Assembly (NCBI GenBank): GCA_036378675.1 | Contig: DASUWA010000045.1 | Location: 1-64,000, forward strand | Direction: 5' to 3' | DNA: 64,000 bases | Source: Acidimicrobiales bacterium | Lineage (GTDB): Bacteria > Actinomycetota > Acidimicrobiia > Acidimicrobiales > Palsa-688 | In this document: one piece after another, positions 1-9,091 of the stretch | Numbering within the stretch: position 1 is the stretch's first letter | Layout of the letters: each line of letters opens with the position of its first letter | Notes under the pieces: model-generated | What the model saw: only the letters and a program-made list of their open reading frames with translations | The model's database searches: none | Told to the model about the DNA's origin: nothing | Position numbers and translations under genes: made by a program

Positions 1-2
1 CC

Positions 3-71
3 CACACCCGCCGCCTCGTCCGCCAACTCGAACAACTCGGCCACCACGTCACCCTGACACCCGCCGCCTAA
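3..71 (+). CDS. C-terminal tail of a CDS cut by the window edge
   Basis: The third reading frame is open from the window edge to a TAA and encodes about 22 residues containing RRLVRQLEQLGHHVTL followed by TPAA. A basic helix followed by a short hydrophobic strand at the extreme C-terminus resembles the ends of some transposases (IS110-like proteins often end this way), but the piece is too short to assign a family. Its position next to a tRNA fragment would fit a mobile-element remnant. The other two forward frames have no comparable protein-like composition. Confidence 0.35.
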   Translation, partial: HTRRLVRQLEQLGHHVTLTPAA

Positions 72-155
72 CCAACCACAAACCATTCGGGGCTCCGCCC
101 CGACCTAGGCGCGCCCGCCAGAAGAGCTATTTCGTGTCAGAGCTACAAGCCCCCG

Positions 156-191
156 TCCCCCGTAGCTCAGAGGATAGAGCGTCGGTTTCCT
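156..191 (+). other. 5' half of tRNA-Arg(CCT), probable attachment-site scar
   Basis: Thirty-five of 36 bases match the 5' half of the complete tRNA-Arg(CCT) gene at 23075-23147. The match covers the acceptor strand, D arm and anticodon arm up to and including the CCT anticodon. It stops immediately after the anticodon, and the 3' half of a tRNA is absent, so this is not a functional gene. Tyrosine integrases commonly recombine at tRNA anticodon loops, so a recombination scar is a reasonable reading. No integrase gene is visible between the two copies. Confidence 0.7.
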
Positions 192-239
192 GACTCCGTT
201 CCGGACTTCCAACTCAGTGGTTCCAGACGGAAAATCCCC

Positions 240-259
240 GGTCAAGTGGCGTTGCGAGT
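240..259 (+). repeat. 20-bp direct repeat, copy A
   Basis: GGTCAAGTGGCGTTGCGAGT matches the sequence at 21732-21751 with a single mismatch (G/C at the twelfth base), in the same orientation. It lies between the tRNA-Arg fragment and the GH26-like gene in a non-coding stretch from 72 to 432 where I see no gene. Confidence 0.55.
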
Positions 260-432
260 CCCGTCGCCCCTCACTGTCCCCCACTTTCGGGCAGACTGAT
301 TGAAAGTGCTTCGTCGACGGCCCCCGGGTGAAGGGAAAGTGAACCTCAGTTAACCGTTCGCGGGACCTTCTTCAATTTCCCCTGTTGCGGGTTACGGTAT
401 AGCAATAGGCGGCCGAGGTCGACGGAGCATGT

Positions 433-1428
433 ATGAGGCGGACCCAGAGAATCGCTTTCCTGTGCGGCACGCTATTGCCAGTCACGACTGGGACGATGAT
501 GGCCACTCCGCAGTCCCGCGTTGCCGCTCAAACGGCCGCGGCCAACTCCGCCGCGCTCACTGAGCTCCACGGAGCTCTCCACGGCAGCTCGGATAAGGTC
601 TTCGGTATCTCCCCCCAGGGCAACAGCAGCGGGATCTCGACCGTACCGCAGCTGGAGTCGGCGTTGGCCCACCCGATCGAGGTGGTGAATGTGTTCGTGG
701 GATGGGGTGAGACCTTCCCAACGACCAGCGTGAACGCGATCGTGCAGGCCGGCGCGGTCCCCGAACTCTCCTTCGAACCGTGGAACTACACCAAGGGCGT
801 CAACCAGCCGGCGTTCTCGGACAGCGTGATCGCGTCCGGCACCTATGACGCGTACCTCACCCAGTTCGCCCAAGGCGTCGCCGCTTGGCACGGAGAGCTG
901 CTTTTCCGTTACGCGCACGAGATGAACGGGAACTGGTACCCCTGGGCGGCCTCAGTCAATGGGAACACTCCTGCTGCCTACATCGCTGCGTGGCGCCACG
1001 TGCACCAGATCTTCTCCAACGCGGGTGCAACGAACGCGCTGTGGGTGTGGTGCCCGAACGCCGGCGGGCCAACGCCGGTAGCGAGCGTCTTTCCCGGAGC
1101 GAGCTACGTGAACGTGGTCGGCATGGACGGGTACAACTGGGGCACCACGAGCACGACCAACGGGGGATGGCGGAGCCCCTCACAGATATTCTCTGGGCTG
1201 CTCAGCACGGTCAGGTCGGTCGGCCCGGGGCTGCCGATCCTCCTAAACGAGACCGGAAGCGCCGAAGCCGGAGGCAGCAAGGCCACCTGGCTGAACCAAC
1301 TCTTCAGCTTCGTCGAAGGTCAGTCGGGGCTCGCCGGGGTGGTGTACTCGAACTTCGGATCGCTCTGGCCGCTTACGACGTCTTCAAGCGCGCTGGCCGC
1401 GGCAAAGGTCAGCCTCTCGACATACTGA
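433..1428 (+). CDS. Secreted GH26-like glycoside hydrolase
   Basis: A 331-residue protein with an N-terminal hydrophobic segment after basic residues (a signal peptide or anchor over roughly residues 5-32). The core carries the clan-A signature FRYAHEMNGNWYPW, with E163 as the likely acid/base. NETGS near residues 272-276 gives E273 as the likely nucleophile. GH26 enzymes usually hydrolyse beta-1,4-mannan or mixed beta-glucans in the periplasm or outside the cell. It starts at an ATG preceded by GACGGAG. It stands opposite the GT2 gene downstream and belongs to a group with GH5 and polysaccharide-synthesis genes, suggesting processing of an exported polysaccharide. Substrate cannot be told from sequence. 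Confidence 0.8.
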   Translation: MRRTQRIAFLCGTLLPVTTGTMMATPQSRVAAQTAAANSAALTELHGALHGSSDKVFGISPQGNSSGISTVPQLESALAHPIEVVNVFVGWGETFPTTSVNAIVQAGAVPELSFEPWNYTKGVNQPAFSDSVIASGTYDAYLTQFAQGVAAWHGELLFRYAHEMNGNWYPWAASVNGNTPAAYIAAWRHVHQIFSNAGATNALWVWCPNAGGPTPVASVFPGASYVNVVGMDGYNWGTTSTTNGGWRSPSQIFSGLLSTVRSVGPGLPILLNETGSAEAGGSKATWLNQLFSFVEGQSGLAGVVYSNFGSLWPLTTSSSALAAAKVSLSTY

Positions 1429-1464
1429 TACACGGTCGACTGACCGACCTACCGACGCTGACCG

Positions 1465-3057
1465 TTAATCGATGAGCGAGATGATCGGGTCGCGCCTGGC
1501 TCCCTGGGCCCGGGAAATCAATGGCATCACCACATACACGAGGGCGTACAGGAGGCCAGTCGCCTCCAGGAAGACGAAGTTCAGGGGGCGCATCGTCAGC
1601 ATCCGATAGATGCCGAGGACGAGCCATAACCCGACGGACGATCCGCCCCATACGGCGATGCCGCGCCAGATCCGCGAGGTCCGACGGGTTGCCGACTTTG
1701 CACCGGTCGTCTGCCATCCCTGGCGGCGCCCGCGGAGGATGTCGATGATCGCGAAGAGATGGGACCAGCCGTACAGGGTCTTAGCCATGAGCGCCGACGG
1801 TCCGAACCGGCCCTTGTTCCAAAGCGGGAAGATCACGAGGGTGTACGCAGCACTTGGCGCGATCCACAGGTAGTTCTTGAGCTGCACCTGAGCGGGCATG
1901 AACGCCAGAAGCAGTATGGGTATCAAGGGAACGAAGAAGGTCGCTGCCGCCGTGTGGATGTAGTAGCAGAACCCCGAGAGATAGCAGCAAAGCTGCGCCG
2001 GACGGAGGCGGGCGGACCAGAACTTGCGTGACCGGAGCAAGCTCATCGAACCGGCGCACCATCTGTACTGTTGGGTAAAGAAGGCATCAGGCTCTGAGGG
2101 GCACATGCCGGTGGCTAACGGAACCGGGATGTACACGAGCGACCATCCTTTGAGACGGAGGTCGAAACCGGTGTGGACGTCCTCGGAATGCTCTATCAGC
2201 GCGGTCCCGCCAATCGTGTCGAGCGCTGCGCGTCGGTAGACCGCGCAGGATCCCACGCAGATGGCCGCGTTCAGCCGGCCTCGGGACACCTGAATCATGC
2301 GGTAGAACAGCTCCTGGACCGCTCCGGCGCCGTGCTCCATCCATGTTTGGTGCTTATCCCACCGAAAGTATTGAGGGGTCTGGACTATCCCGACGGTGGG
2401 GTCTCTTTCGATGTAGGGCAGGGTCTCCGTTAAGAAGTCCTCCCTCGGCGCGAAGTCCGCGTCGAGTATGACGATGAACTCGCCCTCGGAGTTCTGGTAG
2501 GCGTGACGCAGGTTCCCTGCCTTCTTGAACCAGCCCCGGTTGGGGCGCACCAGATACTGGAATCCGTGCACCGAAGCCAGCTCAGCCGCCTCGGGGTCGT
2601 CTCCGTCGTCGAGCACGTAGACACTAAGGACGCCTGGATAGCCAGCTTGCAGCCGGGCGACGTTTTGCCACGTGTTGGCAAGGACCCCTAGTTCTTCGCC
2701 GCAGATCGGCAACCACACATCGACCGTGGGGAACGCCCGGGGCGCCCAGGACTGGACCAGAGCCCGGTGGGTACTCAGATCAAAGTTCCGGCTGGTCAGG
2801 TTCACCCGCAAGGAGATGAGGTAGTAGAAGAGGGTGAACCCCAGAAACGGAACCAGGGCCCACAGCCACAATCCCAAATGGATCAGGTGGACTTGGCTGA
2901 TGGTCAGGCAGGTGAGGCTCAACATCGACGCGATGAGCAGCACCGCGACCTGCCGATGTACGTAGCTGTACTTCTCCTCGTCGCTTGGCGGGCTTGGCAG
3001 AACAAGTGTGCTGACCACATCGCGGGCCGGCGGGCGGTGGATTTCGAGGGATGTCAT
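1465..3057 (-). CDS. Cellulose-synthase-like family 2 glycosyltransferase (membrane)
   Basis: About 530 residues. Two membrane segments lie near the N-terminus, then a cytoplasmic GT2 catalytic domain with the VLDDGD metal/nucleotide motif near residue 150, LDADFAP near 198-204, a HSED catalytic-base motif near 290 and QQYRW (the QxxRW motif) near 329-333. Several membrane helices follow. This is the processive beta-glycan synthase architecture: it polymerises UDP- or GDP-sugar and translocates the chain. The ATG start overlaps the stop of the upstream gene as ATGA, so the two are translationally coupled; an in-frame GTG at 3081 is a weaker start. The product could be cellulose-like, mannan or mixed-linkage glucan; neighbouring GH26 and GH5 enzymes fit such a polymer. 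Confidence 0.85.
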   Translation of the reverse strand: MTSLEIHRPPARDVVSTLVLPSPPSDEEKYSYVHRQVAVLLIASMLSLTCLTISQVHLIHLGLWLWALVPFLGFTLFYYLISLRVNLTSRNFDLSTHRALVQSWAPRAFPTVDVWLPICGEELGVLANTWQNVARLQAGYPGVLSVYVLDDGDDPEAAELASVHGFQYLVRPNRGWFKKAGNLRHAYQNSEGEFIVILDADFAPREDFLTETLPYIERDPTVGIVQTPQYFRWDKHQTWMEHGAGAVQELFYRMIQVSRGRLNAAICVGSCAVYRRAALDTIGGTALIEHSEDVHTGFDLRLKGWSLVYIPVPLATGMCPSEPDAFFTQQYRWCAGSMSLLRSRKFWSARLRPAQLCCYLSGFCYYIHTAAATFFVPLIPILLLAFMPAQVQLKNYLWIAPSAAYTLVIFPLWNKGRFGPSALMAKTLYGWSHLFAIIDILRGRRQGWQTTGAKSATRRTSRIWRGIAVWGGSSVGLWLVLGIYRMLTMRPLNFVFLEATGLLYALVYVVMPLISRAQGARRDPIISLID

Positions 3058-5351
3058 GACTGGACCGGACGGACCGTCCACACCACGTAGGCGCTACGGC
3101 CGTACTCGTCTCTGGTTGCGAAGTTGCCAACCCATCTGTAACGACCGCTGTCGTGAATGGCTTCGGCGACCGCCGTGTCGACTTGTTTTCGTTCTCCGAA
3201 ATCGAGCGCGATGACGTTGAATGAGCCGTTGTCGACGGCCGCGACATAGGCAGGGATGCCCACCAGGCGGGTTCCGCCGGGGGGCGTGTAGGCAAAGTAG
3301 TAGGTGTCCACCCAATGAGACAGCTGGACACGGTCCTGCAGGTAGTAGCGGCCGACGGGGGCGTCGTCCATGAGGACGCGACCGTTCGTGGTGCCGAGAG
3401 CCGATCGGATCGCTGCGACGACCGGGTGCGAATTCGGCCACTCGTCAAAGTGACGGTTGGCCTGGGCGATTCCTGCAGCTCCCATGGGGACGAGGATCGT
3501 CGACGCCGCCGCGCAGCGGGCGAGGTCGAGTGGTCGCCGTCCGGTCACCCCCGCGAGGATCCACCCCGCCGCGACGGCTCCGAACCATCCCCCGAAGGTC
3601 ACGTGCTTGGACAAAGACGTGGCGGTGTGGATCCGAGCCTGGTTGGCGGGGGCAAGCAAGACGCTGGAGGCAAGGACAGCCAGAACGCCAACCTGCCACC
3701 ACGCTGACTTCCGTCTCACCGCAGTAAGGACCGAAACAACCAAGGCCAACGCAGCGAGGCTGGCAATGCCTCCGACCCAGAGCCAGGACAAATGCAACAC
3801 CCGGTGAACGGAGGCCGTCGAGGGAGCCCGGTTGAGGGTCGTGCTCGCGACCCCGGTCAGATAGGAGCGCGGCGACGCCGCTAGCAGCACCGCTAGTACC
3901 ATGATCAGACCGGCAGTCAACGTGCCTGAGGCTCTGGCCGCAGCTCGGAGCCCGACCCGTCCCCAGACCGTGAAGAAGGCAAGACCAATCACGACCGGAT
4001 CGAACAGAGCCGACGCGTACTTGGTCGCGTTCGCAAGGGCGAGTACAGGTATCGCCAGATAGAACCAGCTGCCGGTTCCTGAGGACTCGGCGTTACGCAC
4101 GACGATCCAGGCCGTACACGCGACGAGCATGAGCGCCATCGCGTCAAACGTGGCGAACGCCCCAAGGAACTGTGTTCCCTGGCTGGTGACGAACACCGCG
4201 GCCGCGAACCATCCGGCAGGACGTCCGAACAACCGCGTCGCGGTCAGGTAGCAAAACGAGGTCGCCAAAAGCATGAACACGAGCGACAAGACCCGGGCAC
4301 CGACCAGGCCTCCGATCGAGTCTGCGATCCCAGCCAGGACCGGGTAGATGGTGGGTGCGCCGGAGAAGTAAGTCGGGAAGTGCAAGTCCGGCGTGCGGTG
4401 GAACCACGACCTGACCACGTACTTGCCCGCGGAGATGTAAGTGGCCTCGTCGAGGAAAGCGGTGTTGCGCGCAAGCAGCCGCGCCGAAAGCCACGCCTGG
4501 ACGGCGAGGATCGCTGCTAATGGCACGTGGTTTGGCGCCCGCCTCAGAGCCGTTCTGACCAGGCCGTGGCGGGACCTCGTCAGCCGAGCAAGGTGCCGAA
4601 GGAAGCGTGCCCCTTCCTTGAAGCCTGCCTTGGAATCGCCATGGACGCGCCGGTCGAACCGGAACGGAATCTCGATAACCCTTTGGCGGGGTGCTCGGGC
4701 CAGCAGCTCGAGCAGGATCTTGAAGCCCTCGCCACGTAGATCTAGCGCGTCGATCGTCCGGCGTGAAACAGCGAAGAATCCCGACATCGGATCCCGGACT
4801 CCCCTCGACGGCGGTACGAGGACGTGCACCATGGCGACGAAAAGACGGGAGACCATGCGCCTGGCCTTGCCGCTGAGACCGGCTGCGGAGGCGCCGCTGA
4901 CATAACGGCTCGCTATCGCAATGTCAGACTCCTCGCGCAACACCGGACCGACGAGTTCGCGGACAACCTCTGGTGGGTGTTGAAGGTCACCGTCCATGAC
5001 GACGATCACCCAGGCGTCCGATTGCTGAAAACCGGCTGCTACCGCGCCGGACAGACCGCCCCGCCTTTCCCCGGGAAGGCGATGCAGCAAGGACAGGTTG
5101 TCGTGGTCGGCGCGCAGGTCGGCGACGGTCGCCGGCGTTCGGTCGTCGCTGTCGTCGACGAAGAGCACGCTCCACGACCAGCTCGAGTCGCCGAGCGAGT
5201 CTTCCAGGCGTTCGATGAGCATCGGGATGTTCGCCGCCTCGTTGCGGGTGGGGACGACGATGCAGAGATCCGCCCGCTCGGTTTCGCTGACCCTCGCGGT
5301 GAGCGCGCCCGACCCGGGGCGTGTAGGTGCAGAAGATGCGGCTCCTGTCAA
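3054..5351 (-). CDS. Polyprenol-phosphate glycosyltransferase fused to a GT39/ArnT-like membrane half
   Basis: A 765-residue two-part protein. Residues about 28-250 form a GT2 domain of the dolichol/polyprenol-phosphate mannosyltransferase type (IVVPTRNEAANI, FVDDSDD, VVMDGDLQHPPE). The rest holds about ten hydrophobic segments and the luminal-loop motif LDEATY typical of GT39/GT83 transferases that use a polyprenyl-phosphate-sugar donor. The first half probably makes the lipid-linked sugar and the second transfers it outside the membrane. The TTG start has a GGAG five bases upstream. The gene is coupled to the GT2 synthase downstream by a 4-base overlap. Acceptor unknown. Confidence 0.8.
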   Translation of the reverse strand: MTGAASSAPTRPGSGALTARVSETERADLCIVVPTRNEAANIPMLIERLEDSLGDSSWSWSVLFVDDSDDRTPATVADLRADHDNLSLLHRLPGERRGGLSGAVAAGFQQSDAWVIVVMDGDLQHPPEVVRELVGPVLREESDIAIASRYVSGASAAGLSGKARRMVSRLFVAMVHVLVPPSRGVRDPMSGFFAVSRRTIDALDLRGEGFKILLELLARAPRQRVIEIPFRFDRRVHGDSKAGFKEGARFLRHLARLTRSRHGLVRTALRRAPNHVPLAAILAVQAWLSARLLARNTAFLDEATYISAGKYVVRSWFHRTPDLHFPTYFSGAPTIYPVLAGIADSIGGLVGARVLSLVFMLLATSFCYLTATRLFGRPAGWFAAAVFVTSQGTQFLGAFATFDAMALMLVACTAWIVVRNAESSGTGSWFYLAIPVLALANATKYASALFDPVVIGLAFFTVWGRVGLRAAARASGTLTAGLIMVLAVLLAASPRSYLTGVASTTLNRAPSTASVHRVLHLSWLWVGGIASLAALALVVSVLTAVRRKSAWWQVGVLAVLASSVLLAPANQARIHTATSLSKHVTFGGWFGAVAAGWILAGVTGRRPLDLARCAAASTILVPMGAAGIAQANRHFDEWPNSHPVVAAIRSALGTTNGRVLMDDAPVGRYYLQDRVQLSHWVDTYYFAYTPPGGTRLVGIPAYVAAVDNGSFNVIALDFGERKQVDTAVAEAIHDSGRYRWVGNFATRDEYGRSAYVVWTVRPVQS

Positions 5352-5571
5352 GGTGGCTCCGTAGGGGGTGGTCGGAGAGTTAGGACGACTTCTGGTGGTG
5401 AAAGGTGGCGTTTGTCGCTACCCCGTTTTGGTTGCGGCGAATGGGTAACACAACGTCAACCCAGGCATCAAGCAGATCCGCTACGAATTGAAGACTGTTA
5501 GCGAAGCCGTAACACACGGTGATATCTGTGCGTCGTTGGACACGATCCGGAAACCGAGACTTATAGACCGT

Positions 5572-6687
5572 TTAACTTCCGGGGCTTGGAAAGTGGCTTT
5601 GAAAGTGCTTCATGACCGCCGTGCCGTAAGCACCGTGCGGGCTGCCGGAGTAGTCGGTGATCAACGAAGGACCATGGCATCCTGGCCAGGTGTTCCAAGC
5701 CCAGGCGAGGTAACCGATTCGCCGCGCGTCGAGCCAACTCATCAGCGGACGAACGTAAGCCGACCGGCAATCGGTCTCGCCGAACTCCGTGACCGCCACC
5801 GGGGTGGTCCCGGTCTGGGAGAGTTGCCTGGTCCAGCAACTCGACGCGCAATGCTGCGGGCCGTAGATGTGCCAGGCAGCCGCGATCGACCGATCCGGAT
5901 CAGCAGGCCTGTAAACCGACCACTGGCTCAGGTCGGCCCCACGGGAGAGGCCGTCGAGGAACAGTACGTTCTTGGCGCCCGCCCCCCGGATCGTGTGGAC
6001 CAACGACTGCATACCAACGGCCTGGTACTGCCTGCCGTCCTCTGCCGACGTGGTGCAACCGTCGCGCCAGCACGACCAGCTCACACCGTAGGGCTCGTTG
6101 TAGAGCTCGAACACTACGTACGGATCGTTGCCGTACGTAGATGCCACCTGACGCCAAAAGGCGACGGAATGATCGGCGTCGGGCATCCTTTGCTGGCTCC
6201 GCGCCTGAACATTCGCGGGGGCCGACCAGTGAAGATCGAGGTCGACCACTATCCGCCTGCGTTGCAGCAGAGTGACGAAGGCCTCGATGGCCGCCCGGTA
6301 GCTCGATGCGGGCAAGCCCGAGGGGAGGCCGTTGATCCCTAGCCAGCAGTCCTCATTTATAGGGATCCGCACGATGTCGATGTGCCAGCGATCCATGGCA
6401 CCGACGGCGCTCGCGGAGCTCGGACCGGCGAACACGCCGCCTCGATTCAAGCACTCGTACTCGGTCCCAGAGACCGACACCCCGCCGAGTTGAACTGGGC
6501 TTCCCGCGGCGTTCACTAGCCGAGCGCCGGCGACGCGAACACCGCCAACCGGGCGGGCGACGGCCGGGTCGTGGGAGGCTCGGACGAAACCGAGGATCGC
6601 CGCGACAGAGCCGAGCAGGGCAATGGCCGCGGCGGCCACGACTGCTCTGGACGATCGAGCCCTGTTCTGTCGAGAGACGGCATTCAA
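5572..6687 (-). CDS. Membrane-anchored or secreted GH5 glycosidase (cellulase family)
   Basis: A TIM-barrel glycosidase with the GH5 hallmarks: FELYNEPYG (acid/base Glu) and VTEFGETDC (nucleophile Glu). A hydrophobic segment (AVVAAAAIALLGSVAAIL) lies near the N-terminus. The reading frame is open to 6945, but that would nearly abut the divergent lysyl-oxidase gene. The extra N-terminal part is basic and cysteine-rich and unlike the family, so I place the start at the TTG (6685-6687) preceded by GGGGAC; this is a judgement. GH5 enzymes cut beta-1,4-glucan or mannan. With GH26 and the cellulose-synthase-like GT2 nearby it may trim or release the polymer. About 220 bases without a gene separate it from the GT gene on the same strand. 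Confidence 0.78.
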   Translation of the reverse strand: MNAVSRQNRARSSRAVVAAAAIALLGSVAAILGFVRASHDPAVARPVGGVRVAGARLVNAAGSPVQLGGVSVSGTEYECLNRGGVFAGPSSASAVGAMDRWHIDIVRIPINEDCWLGINGLPSGLPASSYRAAIEAFVTLLQRRRIVVDLDLHWSAPANVQARSQQRMPDADHSVAFWRQVASTYGNDPYVVFELYNEPYGVSWSCWRDGCTTSAEDGRQYQAVGMQSLVHTIRGAGAKNVLFLDGLSRGADLSQWSVYRPADPDRSIAAAWHIYGPQHCASSCWTRQLSQTGTTPVAVTEFGETDCRSAYVRPLMSWLDARRIGYLAWAWNTWPGCHGPSLITDYSGSPHGAYGTAVMKHFQSHFPSPGS

Positions 6688-6949
6688 CAGTCCCCAGTTT
6701 GTCGGCGCAGCGCGGGACCGACGAACCGGAGCCCCAAGGCATCGCTTCTCAGTGCATCGGCACGTGGGTGCGCCCCAGCTGTCCCGCGTGTTGCGGGCGG
6801 GCAAGAAAAAGCACAGGCGTGCGACTCGAATTCCCCGCTGTTTATGGACCGGAAACCGGTTCGAAATACGAGCGTAGGAAGACTGACCCCGCAATACACA
6901 TCGAAATAGCGCCGGCGACGCCGCCGGAGGCCAAGGAGAATTCACAACG

Positions 6950-8272
6950 GTGCTGGGGACCAGACTCTTTCGGTTCAGCCTTGTCGCGGTCGTGCTCGTC
7001 TTCGCTGGCGGACTGTCAGCGGCCGCCCGTGCCTCCTCAACGACGCGTCAGCTCGGTCTCGGTCAGTCGCTGTTTTGGGACGGCGGATACGTGGGCAGCT
7101 CGAATGTCGACCTCCCGGGATCGGCCGCGTGCCATGTGGAGCACTGCTTCGATTATCCGCTCAAGGTGGCCGCCGGTGGATGGCGGCTGCGCGTGGCCAT
7201 CGACACACCCGACCGGGCCAACGAATTCGAGATCGATCTCATCGATCCGTCCGGCAAGACTGTAACGAGTCAGAGCAACTCGGCCCAGACCCAGTTCGAC
7301 ATGGAGCTCTACGCCCTGCATCCGGTCGCCGGTACCTGGACGGTCCAGGTCGTGCCGCAGATGGTTCAGAACGCAGCGTTCAAGTTGAGGGCGATGCTGG
7401 AGACCGGACCGCTGGTCTTCGAGCACAAGACCTTGCTGCTTCCCAACCTCAAGGTTACGCCACCCTACGGGTTCACATTCGTAGCACCAGCGAACCCCGC
7501 CAATGCCTATGCCCCCGACGGGGTGAACCCACCTCTCGAGGTGGCCGGCGAGGCGCCGCTGTCATGCACGCCCGACGAGACGCTCAACATAGGCCCGAAC
7601 GACATGCCCGGCTCCGACCATCCGATGCGATGCCTGCGTTTCACGACCGGGCCCCGCGACGCCGGGCCGGGGACCTTCGAGATCGACTACAACCCCAGCG
7701 CCGGGGCGGCCAACCTCAACGACGTCCCAGCGTTCCAGCGGCTGTATTACAGCGACGGGACCTCGTTCGTGCGGCCTGCCGGGCACGTCGAATTCCACGA
7801 CACCCATGGCCACTTCCACTACGACGGGTTCCTCAAGTTCCAGCTCTACCACGTCGGGGCGAACCACACGCTCAGCCGCGCCGGATCTGGGACCAAGGTG
7901 GGGCTTTGCCCGGCGGACGAGCTCTTCGCCGACTGGCGCACCTTCAACCAAAATGAGATCCCGGCGGAGACCTTCACCGCGAACTGCGGGTACACCACCG
8001 GACAGGCCAGCCTGGGTCTCAACGTCGGCTGGGGTGACGTGTACAAATGGCAGCGCCCCGGCCAGTACGTGGACTTCACCGGCGACGGTGACGGTTACTA
8101 CCTGCTCGATGTAGTCGTCAACGCATCCAACCAGGCGCAAACCGTCTCCAACGACCAGAACGTCGGCTATGCCTACATCCACGTAGTAGGTGACAACGTC
8201 AGCATCATCGAACGAGGCCAGGGCAACAGCCCGTGGGACCCCGACAAGATCGTCTTCACCGACCAATCTTGA
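6950..8272 (+). CDS. Secreted lysyl-oxidase-like protein with N-terminal PPC-like domain
   Basis: 440 residues starting at GTG with AAGGAG upstream. A clear signal peptide covers residues 1-28. Residues about 60-150 look like a beta-sandwich PPC-type domain (WRLRVAIDT...TWTVQVVP). Residues about 225-400 carry the lysyl-oxidase family signature FHDTHGHFHYDGF (281-293), whose histidines would bind copper, and conserved cysteines further on. Family members oxidise peptidyl lysine; bacterial copies are secreted and poorly characterised. It is divergent from the GH5 gene and followed at once by a toxin-antitoxin remnant. Catalysis also needs a tyrosine-derived quinone, which I cannot confirm by eye. 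Confidence 0.78.
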   Translation: MLGTRLFRFSLVAVVLVFAGGLSAAARASSTTRQLGLGQSLFWDGGYVGSSNVDLPGSAACHVEHCFDYPLKVAAGGWRLRVAIDTPDRANEFEIDLIDPSGKTVTSQSNSAQTQFDMELYALHPVAGTWTVQVVPQMVQNAAFKLRAMLETGPLVFEHKTLLLPNLKVTPPYGFTFVAPANPANAYAPDGVNPPLEVAGEAPLSCTPDETLNIGPNDMPGSDHPMRCLRFTTGPRDAGPGTFEIDYNPSAGAANLNDVPAFQRLYYSDGTSFVRPAGHVEFHDTHGHFHYDGFLKFQLYHVGANHTLSRAGSGTKVGLCPADELFADWRTFNQNEIPAETFTANCGYTTGQASLGLNVGWGDVYKWQRPGQYVDFTGDGDGYYLLDVVVNASNQAQTVSNDQNVGYAYIHVVGDNVSIIERGQGNSPWDPDKIVFTDQS

Positions 8273-8450
8273 CGACCTCCTCCAGGAGGCCTCGTCCCTA
8301 CTCGGTACCGTCACGATGAAGGAGACCGTCAACGAGGCCTTGGAGTCGGTAGTCCTGGCGGCACGCCAGCGCCGACATGCCGACCGCCTTGCGGCCATGC
8401 GTGGACTAGATCTCAACAAGCCCAGGGTGATGGCTGGGGCGTGGCGCTAA
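8190..8450 (+). pseudogene. VapB-type antitoxin remnant with lost or unclear start
   Basis: The last 60 residues (TNLDDLLQEA, then TMKETVNEALESVV, and a basic C-terminus) match VapB antitoxins of the ribbon-helix-helix type. The normal N-terminus is missing: the in-frame sequence upstream runs into the 3' end of the lysyl-oxidase gene in another frame. The only upstream ATG (8190) would give a nonsensical serine/arginine-rich leader, and an ATG at 8316 would remove the DNA-binding strand. The adjacent VapC is damaged at its other end, so the pair looks decayed. Confidence 0.55.
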
Positions 8451-9091
8451 GCGCCTCGCATCTGGCCGACAAGAGCGCTCTGGCTCGCATCACGCTGCCA
8501 GCGGTCGCGGCTCGACTCCGACCGCTGCTGGAAAAAGGCTTCGTCGCTACCTGCGCCATCGTCGACCTCGAAGTTCTCTTCAGCGCGAGAAGCCTGGATG
8601 ACTACCAGGCCCTGCTCCAAGAGCGTCGGGCCTTCGAATCGGCTCGGATCACTCCCGAAGTGATGTCGGATGCTATTGATCTCCAGCATCGCCTTGCCCG
8701 CAGAGGACAGCACCGCGTCCCGATCCCAGACCTAGTCATCTCAGCAGCTTCCAGGATGGCCGGACTGGTCGTACTCCACTACGACCCCAACTTCGAACGG
8801 ATCGCTCAGGTCGGCGGTGACGAACAGTCAGGGTCAGTTGACTGCGACCCGCAAGTCGATCGCGCCCGGGCGGCAATTTTCGGTGGGCGACCTAATGTCA
8901 GATGGGCGTCTCCGACACCGCAGGGCGCAGAGAACCGGTCTCAGGGAAGCGGGCTCGAAGGCCGGATCGAGCCCGTCACAGACCGGACCACCTCGTGGAC
9001 GAACGCCAGCTTGTCGATCACGACCGGGCTGAGCACGAAGGGGTACAGGTCGCTGCGGCCCATGCTGCGGGTCACCCCGTTGAGTGCATAG
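8441..9091 (+). CDS. VapC-type PIN ribonuclease toxin, C-terminus degenerate
   Basis: Residues 1-125 form a PIN domain with the four acidic residues in place: D10 (LADKSALAR), E44 (VDLEVLFSAR), D97 (PIPDLVIS) and D115 (HYDPNFERIA). VapC toxins cleave RNA and normally stop about ten residues later. Here the frame runs on for about 90 residues of low-quality sequence and overlaps the 3' end of the convergent metallopeptidase gene, which suggests that the true end was lost by a deletion or frameshift. The GTG start overlaps the VapB frame by 10 bases, the usual coupled order. Confidence 0.65.
   Translation: MALSASHLADKSALARITLPAVAARLRPLLEKGFVATCAIVDLEVLFSARSLDDYQALLQERRAFESARITPEVMSDAIDLQHRLARRGQHRVPIPDLVISAASRMAGLVVLHYDPNFERIAQVGGDEQSGSVDCDPQVDRARAAIFGGRPNVRWASPTPQGAENRSQGSGLEGRIEPVTDRTTSWTNASLSITTGLSTKGYRSLRPMLRVTPLSA

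Noticed and set aside
156-235. A second complete tRNA gene
   Set aside because: The sequence after the anticodon has no pairing 3' anticodon strand, T arm or acceptor strand.
5488-6342. Long plus-strand open frame of 284 codons
   Set aside because: It is antisense to the GH5 gene, is Arg/Pro-rich without motifs and has no ribosome-binding site.
7562-8419. 285-codon minus-strand frame
   Set aside because: Antisense to the lysyl-oxidase gene; valine/glycine/glutamate-rich shadow typical of high-GC coding DNA.
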